Positions 60,001-64,000 of a DNA stretch of 64,000 bases are shown here, piece after piece; the first letter of the stretch is position 1, and the number at the start of each line of letters is the position of its first letter. The notes beneath the pieces are model-generated. The model saw only the letters and a list, made by a program, of their open reading frames with translations, was not told where the DNA came from and made no database searches. Source of the DNA: Echinometra lucunter (lineage: Eukaryota > Echinodermata > Echinoidea > Camarodonta > Echinometridae); contig CM057166.1 of NCBI GenBank assembly GCA_029962745.1, positions 1,191,714-1,255,713 of the forward strand. The letters are read 5' to 3'. The translations under genes and the position numbers were made by a program.

Positions 60001-62459
60001 CGTCGTTGAAAAGTTTATTGCTCATGCGCAGTGAGTGCGCTAAAAATCGAGACACCGTACTACTCTGACCATATAGCGTGACGAAATAATAAAGTTTTAT
60101 AAGGCAGTAATTATATATCTCTCGTCATGGCTTGGAATATTTGGTCTTGTTTTGAAATGGCGGCAGCGGTGGGATCCGAGCCCAACCATCGATATGACTG
60201 GTTTGTCGATAAAAAGACAACAAACAAACAAACACAAACAAGCAAAGGAACATGATCACATCACTCTTGAATATATGTCCATTCATTTTGCAATAAAATA
60301 GAATCCATTCTGTTTATTGGCAAGAACCAGCTCAGAATTTATTTGTAGGTCCTATTGTTTCCACTTGAAAGCGGATCAAAGCAATAATTACATGTATCTC
60401 CTTTTTGGTATTATTCAATCTTTGCAGTCCTCGCCTGATGTCTCTGATGGCTCCCCTATCATGGAACGTAAGAAGCAGTTCATCGAGGATAAGTACGAAC
60501 GAGTGAAAGAAGCGCAAGAGGCTGAGATGTTACGTGTTACTACCATCCTGAACCAACGAAGGATGTCCGCTGATGTCAAGATGAATGCCGTGGAGAAGAA
60601 ACTACAACAACAACGCAAGCAGAAAAAGAGGAAGAAGAATTCTAGAGGTGAGATAGCACTCTGAGTGTCTGAACTGTGGTGATTCAATTCATGATCTGGG
60701 TTGAATTTCTTCCATGATGTGAAGTTGGGGAAAAGGTTTTAGTTCTCAGTTACAACAATCTTCAAATATTCTGCATTGTATCTTTTTAGCACAAAATGTT
60801 TACATTATTGGAAATTATGATCATGAGGATGGGAGGTACGAGAATGTTGATCCTTTGGGAATGATAGTATGAAAGCAAAGGTACATGTCCTCCTTGTTGA
60901 TTTGCAGGTGAAAGTATCATTTGTCCTGATTCGAAACAAAATGCACTTATTATATGCAGACAACCTAAAGATGCACAGAAATATGGAAAGGTGGTCCCCA
61001 GCAACTTCATAATCATTTTTTCTCTTTCGCTACAGGAGATTCATTAGACGAGGAAGAGGCGTTTCTTGAAGAGCAAATGGAACAACTGAAGACCCGTCTG
61101 AGGGAAATCAACAAAGAATCCCAAGAGACAAACCTTAAACAAGAAGAACGACTCAAGGCCATCGAGGCCAAGAAAGACGTTGAATTCAAGATTCTGGAAC
61201 AAGAGCGTAAGCTACAGAAACATCGGAAAGCAGCTCAACAAGCTCTGCAGCAGATCGTCAAAGGTATATCTTCCATCACCCCTCCAATTGGTGGGAGCAG
61301 ACCAAGGTTTGATCAGATATCAGAGGAAGCTGAAGATGAGTCTGAAGAGAGGAAGCTCTCAGTGGCTAGTTCGGTTGGTATCAGCTCAAGCGATAGCATG
61401 GGTAGCCTTTGCGACCCAAAGAAATCTTTGGACGGTGAGGCTGTTATACCAGTCAGATCTGCAGCAAAGGCTTCAGCACCCTTGAGTAGACGGCAAGCTG
61501 TTCATCGACCTCCCAAGCTAAGTTCCCCAGACAGCAGCTCAGATTCCTCATCTAGTATAGACAGTCCCGATGTAGTCAGGCACAACTTCAACCTGGTTGA
61601 TGAATTCACCAAGAGCTTTCCTGCTTTTGATGGAACATTAGAGCAAGGATCAAGAGACAAATCAAAGTCTTTCGATTCTGGCATCGCAGACGAGGTTGAT
61701 ATCAATTCTAATAAGCCATCAACAACGGCAACAACGACGACGAATATCAACAACAATATCAACGACAATGAGACATTGTCTCCAATCCAACCTCTAGGGA
61801 AACATATCAGAACTGAAGTCAGCGAGGATGTCTTGAGAGATATTGAGGTGAGATCATTATTCTTTATATATTTCTTTTATTTTTCTTGGTAGATATTGCG
61901 AAAGAAATCTTTTAAAAATGTGGTGATGGTGCGACTAAAAAAAAAGATGTTTTGATGACACCCTCATTGCTATATCTTGTCAAGTATTTAAAAAAAGGTG
62001 ATAAGGTCTTACTCATTTTTTTTTTATTTATGTTTTTATTGAAAACCATGAATAGAAACATACACGGAAATAACCAACAAATAATGTCTTACTCATACCT
62101 GCAAGATTGTAAAGAAAAAAGAAAGCATTATTATTATTCAGAACCATGACTTCAATATAGAGCTTTTGTTTGAGACTGAACTAACACAAGCTGTTTTGGG
62201 GGTTTTTTTCTTTTCAGTTGGCCACATTCAAAAAGTTTCAGATAAATTATTAATTGATGAAAAGCGTCTGATTAGCTTGCAACATTGTTTGAAAATATCG
62301 TGCAATTTAGTGCAGTTTCTTAAATGTTTGTAGTGAAACTTATGTCATCAATCTTCACGTTATTATAATAATCAATATCGCATTCTCTTTGTCTTCCTTA
62401 CACAGGAATTTGAGATCATGGCACGGCGAGCTCTCGAGGAAGCCAGCTGGATGGTTTGA
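28736..62459 (+). CDS. Three-PH-domain, coiled-coil adaptor protein (8 coding exons, 1165 aa)
   Basis: Eight exons join in phase to a 1165-residue protein. PH1 covers about residues 16-115 (helix Trp108 in FRTWYRGL), PH2 about 378-478 (start GDLLRKHK, Trp466 in ARKWYGHV) and PH3 about 660-757 ([14 protein letters not shown], Trp748 in [10 protein letters not shown]). Coiled-coil segments lie at about 816-875 and 883-952 with a basic cluster (RKQKKRKK) between. Long Ser-rich, probably disordered stretches separate PH1 from PH2 and follow the coiled coils. There is no catalytic domain, so a membrane- or actin-linked scaffold role is inferred from PH domains binding phosphoinositides or proteins. 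Two PH domains before a coiled coil resemble AFAP and MPRIP adaptors, but the extra N-terminal PH and weak likeness prevent naming. Introns are 17.3, 3.3, 4.7, 2.2, 1.7, 0.4 and 0.6 kb, all GT-AG. The start is the first ATG after an in-frame TGA at 28706. Confidence 0.85.
31768..32170. repeat. Dispersed repeat rich in GTGCGTTT motifs (copy 2)
   Basis: It begins GGGTGCGTTTATA, has an internal AGTGCGTTTACA (about 31884) and GAGGTGCGTTTCG (about 32040), and shares CAAAACACGGTTGTGTCC with copy 1 near 7837. The end AAAATGTGCTTACACC may be a degraded inverted terminus. Boundaries are approximate. Confidence 0.45.
34396..34830. repeat. Long (TTC)n tract and pyrimidine stretch in intron 1
   Basis: Almost pure TTC triplets run from about 34396 to 34651, with uninterrupted blocks near 34467-34530 and 34546-34634, followed by CTCC-rich and CT-rich sequence to about 34830. 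All frames through it are low-complexity artefacts. The gene transcript would carry UUC repeats. GAA/TTC tracts of this size can adopt triplex DNA. Confidence 0.95.
35984..36032. repeat. Short tandem duplication, about 23 bp, two copies
   Basis: AATCACAATTATTAGTCCAAT occurs twice in direct succession, followed by a third partial start. It is a local slippage product. Confidence 0.85.
37211..37342. mobile_element. Inverted-repeat element, 132 bp, with histone-like hairpin sequences at its ends
   Basis: The left end GGGGGTAGTCGTGAAAAGGAC and the right end, read on the minus strand as GGGTGTAGTCCTGAAAAGGAC, are inverted copies of about 20 bp. The right end on the plus strand contains GTCCTTTTCAGGAC, which has the 5-bp stem and TTTC loop of a histone mRNA 3' hairpin. 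No histone coding sequence lies upstream, so a small transposon is the simpler reading. Confidence 0.5.
37396..37542. repeat. Diverged tandem duplication, period 92 bp
   Basis: Two copies share ACTCGA at the start, a CAAACTTGCGGGCACTTCTTG or CAAACCTGTGGACATTTCTTG core, and TGATCAAAGC at 37441 and at 37533. Confidence 0.7.
38073..38138 (+). CDS. Candidate alternative first coding exon of the PH gene
   Basis: An ATG in a strong context (A at -3, G at +4) opens a 22-codon frame, [16 protein letters not shown] and six further residues, ending exactly at a GAAAG|GTAAGA donor in phase 0. Coding exon 2 at 47884 also starts in phase 0, so splicing would give an isoform with 22 new residues joined to residue 601, keeping PH3 and both coiled coils but lacking PH1 and PH2. 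This is an inference from sequence only. The peptide itself is not recognised. Confidence 0.35.
38221..38252. repeat. (CT)16 microsatellite
   Basis: A pure CT tract about 80 bp downstream of the candidate alternative exon donor. Confidence 0.95.
47884..48107 (+). CDS. PH gene coding exon 2 (residues 601-675)
   Basis: A pyrimidine-rich acceptor ending CCATTGTAG precedes the exon, and AAAAG|GTAAAG ends it with two bases of the next codon. It encodes a Ser/Lys linker (SRSMDDIG) and the first strand of PH3, [13 protein letters not shown]. Confidence 0.9.
48108..51415 (+). other. Intron 2 of the PH gene
   Basis: Besides the tandem array at 48636-49120, it has a C18 run at 50042-50059. The rest is unassigned AT-rich DNA. 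Confidence 0.7.
48636..49120. repeat. Degenerate tandem array in intron 2, period 120-140 bp, four units
   Basis: Unit starts at about 48636, 48775, 48905 and 49026 share AATCATTCTGCATGATTCAC-like sequence, then an AGATCGATACAGACAT block, a GATTGAAC block, and AATGGAATAGTCAATGCTATT with a following AACGTCA. A weaker earlier unit may exist from about 48560. Strong divergence indicates age. Confidence 0.75.
51416..51581 (+). CDS. PH gene coding exon 3 (residues 675-730)
   Basis: The acceptor CCCTATCAG and donor CACCCG|GTGAGT enclose 166 bp that complete the split Arg codon and continue PH3 ([16 protein letters not shown], then a Ser-rich loop and KFAFELYHP). It ends in phase 0. Confidence 0.95.
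51582..56306 (+). other. Intron 3 of the PH gene
   Basis: It contains C runs at about 51690-51703 and 51773-51785, a C-rich/(CA)n stretch (52330-52461), an antisense L1-like fragment and a C15 run with GTAGCTACGCCACTG (54952-54980). No further coding exon was found. Confidence 0.7.
52535..54010 (-). pseudogene. Truncated, frameshifted L1/Tx1-like retrotransposon ORF2 fragment
   Basis: Minus-strand frames encode the C-terminal part of an L1-like reverse transcriptase polyprotein. The order is ILGVYFS (53945 region), [23 protein letters not shown] and GGLRVTNYE, then a zinc-knuckle-like [18 protein letters not shown] near the C-terminus. Two single-base shifts break it: one near 53880, right after WWR, and one in a T/A homopolymer near 53180. 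The catalytic core and endonuclease are absent. It lies antisense within intron 3, where it is spliced out. The call to the L1/Tx1 group rests on the GGL and C-x2-C...HLF..C pattern. Confidence 0.85.
56307..56439 (+). CDS. PH gene coding exon 4 (residues 731-774)
   Basis: A TTTTACAG acceptor and AGCA|GTAAGT donor enclose the end of PH3, including the conserved C-terminal helix ([18 protein letters not shown]). It ends with one base of the next codon. Confidence 0.95.
56490..56561. mobile_element. piggyBac-like miniature element, 72 bp (copy 2)
   Basis: It starts CCC and ends GGG, flanked by GTAA (56486-56489) and TTAA (56562-56565). Its reverse complement matches the element at 1306-1377 in length and in both halves. 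It lies 50 bp downstream of the exon 4 donor. Confidence 0.7.
56750..57056. repeat. (TAGA/TAGG)n tetranucleotide array
   Basis: About 75 units of TAGA and TAGG alternate in blocks of 2-14. The Tyr-Leu-Ser-Ile antisense frame is an artefact. Confidence 0.95.
57088..57310. mobile_element. Complete 223-bp inverted-repeat transposon (MITE)
   Basis: The left terminus GACGGTTTCATGACATTTG and the right terminus, read on the minus strand as GATGGTGACACGACATTTG, are inverted copies; similarity continues to ATTGCTCC, about 40 bp in all. The interior is C/T- and CCTAA-rich with no coding frame. A related partial copy lies at 8653-8805. It abuts the TAGA array, so the array may have grown from its flank. 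Confidence 0.75.
57311..58662 (+). other. Remainder of intron 4
   Basis: It contains a G13 run (57604-57616), GA-rich patches near 58010 and unassigned DNA up to the acceptor GAATGTTTCAG. Confidence 0.6.
58663..58751 (+). CDS. PH gene coding exon 5 (residues 775-804)
   Basis: An 89-bp exon between ATGTTTCAG and TCAGGA|GTAAGT encodes a linker ([18 protein letters not shown]). It restores phase 0, which supports the call despite its shortness. Confidence 0.85.
58752..60427 (+). other. Intron 5 of the PH gene
   Basis: It holds a C13 run at about 58903 and unassigned DNA. No transposon was recognised. Confidence 0.6.
60428..60647 (+). CDS. PH gene coding exon 6 (first coiled coil, residues 805-878)
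   Basis: The acceptor CTTTGCAG and donor CTAGAG|GTGAGA enclose a charged helix ([20 protein letters not shown] and onward) ending in a basic cluster RKQKKRKK that could bind acidic lipids or act as a nuclear signal. It ends with one base of the next codon. Confidence 0.9.
61036..61847 (+). CDS. PH gene coding exon 7 (second coiled coil and Ser-rich tail, residues 878-1148)
   Basis: After the acceptor GCTACAG it encodes an acidic start (DSLDEEEAF), a coiled coil ([15 protein letters not shown] to about QQIVKG), then Ser-rich disordered sequence with [12 protein letters not shown] and a Thr/Asn run ([14 protein letters not shown]). It ends ATTGAG|GTGAGA in phase 0. Confidence 0.9.
62406..62459 (+). 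CDS. PH gene terminal coding exon (residues 1149-1165 and stop)
   Basis: After CTTACACAG it reads [17 protein letters not shown] and then TGA at 62457. The phase fits exon 7 exactly. Confidence 0.85.
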   Translation, partial: EFEIMARRALEEASWMV

Positions 62460-64000
62460 AGAGGGATCCTCGACTTTTTAAAGCAACTCAGTTTATCAAG
62501 AACACAGCTCAAATAAGAACCAATAACTGATCAAACAGTAAAAATGTGACACACCATTGCCTACCGTCTTATTCCCTGGACGTTGCCTGCCATATTGTGT
62601 CTAGGAATAAAGGAACAATGATGTGTTTCAAAAGACAGAAGGATCTGGGAAAGGATCACATTTGTCTTCTTTCATGGAGTCTTCCAGAAAGATTGCATTT
62701 GTGAGACGCCCGTTACGAGAAGTGGCTGAAATACTGAAAGACACCCTTTGTGTACCACGTGAAAACGTTAAGATGTGATCTTTAAAACTTAATATGGACT
62801 TCACGCCTTAACACTTCTCTTTGGGATCCTTTTTGGGTTAAAATAAGAAGTCACAGGACACATTTGAATGTATAAAAAATACATTGTATTAGTTTGGTTC
62901 TGCTTTGTCAGGTCCGGTAGTGCTGGCTAAAGCCAGGGTAATAATATCCAAAGTCCTTTGGAAGCGCATAGAGACATTAGATAATAACGTGATACGCGCT
63001 GTACAAGAACGGAATATTATTATTATTATTATTTTGTTCAGTGTTTTTTAATAGGCTTTGCACAAACTTAACTGGAGAGAGCAATGAAGGGCTAAATGAT
63101 AATACATGTATTAGCCTTGAGGCTCATGTACTTTCCAAACTGATGTTATTAAGAATAAAGGGCTTTCAAGTTTGCGGATGTCTAACTTTTATACCAACAC
63201 GCGACAAACATAGTGATGGAAAAACGGGTATTTGGCATGTGCTCATGTAACTTCTCAAAACCATCGATGCATAATATTGTTTTTCAAATTTCTTTGAAAA
63301 TTTAAGTTGAATTTCTTTCCTTTCTTAGAACTATAACTGGTGGGAAAATGGAATGAAACTTGATGATTATACAATGTAGAATTTTATAATATAAATGGTG
63401 ATTTGAAATTTTACAGGTTATCAGCAAATGAAAAATGATATTGATGCCTTTTGATTGGGGAAGGAATAAATAAATAAATGAATAAATGTATAGATATATT
63501 GTGAAAATGATATGAAACAGTTGTAGATTTTGTAAGGTATAACTCTGATCTCTAAAGAAATGAATATAAAATCTGGCTGGTCCAGACACTATGCAATGTT
63601 TCTGAATTGAAATTTATTAACCATATTTATAACATTTCTCACTGTTCTTTGGATCTTAGAATTCAAGTTTTTTTGTATTTTTTGTTAAATGTTTATGTTA
63701 AAAATGTTCATCATTCATTATGTCAGCTCCTACTCACATGTGCTGCATAACTATCCTCACATTTATTTTATTTTTTCTCGGGGGGGGGGGGGGGGGGGAG
63801 GTGGCACCAAAATTATCAGGCTAAGCATTGCAAGAGAATGAGGACATCGAGTGGGGGAAGGATATTCGATGTCGTAGGGGGCTCTCTTCATGTTCTTTCC
63901 ATCTCTTTTTCTGTTGTTTTTTTTTCCTCGCCTCTCAAAAATGGGCTACATGTACAAGAGCTTTACATATCTGATGCATTGGGGCATTCCTGATGATTAG
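62460..64000 (+). other. 3' untranslated region and downstream flank of the PH gene
   Basis: AATAAA occurs at 62606-62611 and again within AAAT repeats at about 63466-63487, so the cleavage site cannot be fixed. A SINE tail lies at 62922-63034 and a G19 run at 63780-63798. No further gene is seen. Confidence 0.55.
62922..63034 (+). mobile_element. SINE 3' fragment with (ATT)n tail
   Basis: GGGTAATAATAT, AGCGCATAGAGACATT and GCGCTGTACAAGAAC are followed by (TTA)n. The first two blocks match the tail of the SINE at 1389-1708. The tRNA-like head is missing. Confidence 0.65.

Noticed and set aside
1..64000. CRISPR arrays, bacterial operons, ribosome binding sites or rho-independent terminators
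   Set aside because: The DNA is clearly animal nuclear sequence with spliced genes; no regularly spaced identical repeats with unique spacers were found.

Overview
This window is nuclear DNA from an animal. It has spliced genes with GT-AG introns, low gene density, many microsatellites, long C or G homopolymers, tRNA-derived SINEs, two truncated non-LTR retrotransposons and several families of small inverted-repeat transposons. The style of the repeats fits a marine invertebrate, most likely an echinoderm such as a sea urchin. That assignment rests on general pattern and is not proven here.

Layout. From 1 to about 3.1 kb lies a single-exon rhodopsin-class G-protein-coupled receptor on the minus strand, with a 72-bp piggyBac-like element and a tRNA-derived SINE downstream of its stop. 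From 3.1 to 28.6 kb I find no host gene. This stretch holds a 172-bp insertion containing a near-perfect palindrome (4248-4443), three more tRNA-like or inverted-repeat elements, a truncated LINE (17333-18210), a 424-bp CTA/CTG triplet tract inside an old tandem array (18410-19470), and further degenerate tandem arrays with periods near 115 and 125 bp.

From about 28.6 kb to beyond 62.5 kb one plus-strand gene dominates. I resolved eight coding exons whose phases join without conflict: 28736-30535, 47884-48107, 51416-51581, 56307-56439, 58663-58751, 60428-60647, 61036-61847 and 62406-62459. Together they encode 1165 residues with three pleckstrin-homology domains, serine-rich linkers, two coiled-coil segments and a short C-terminal exon. 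The layout suggests an actin- or membrane-linked adaptor, possibly related to AFAP or MPRIP, but I do not name it. A small Kozak-like ORF ending at a splice donor (38073-38138) has the right phase to act as an alternative first exon for a short isoform keeping only the third PH domain and the coiled coils.

The introns of this gene hold a 250-bp (TTC)n tract within a longer pyrimidine stretch, a 120-140-bp tandem array, an antisense frameshifted L1/Tx1-like fragment, a 300-bp TAGA/TAGG array, a second copy of the 72-bp piggyBac-like element and a complete 223-bp inverted-repeat transposon that also occurs, deleted, at 8.65 kb. The 3' untranslated region carries a SINE tail.

The most unusual items are the palindromic insertion at 4.25 kb, whose arms carry hammerhead-like core boxes, the possible alternative promoter at 38 kb, the recurrence of unrelated 90-140-bp degenerate tandem arrays, and the link between long poly-G/C runs and repeat ends.
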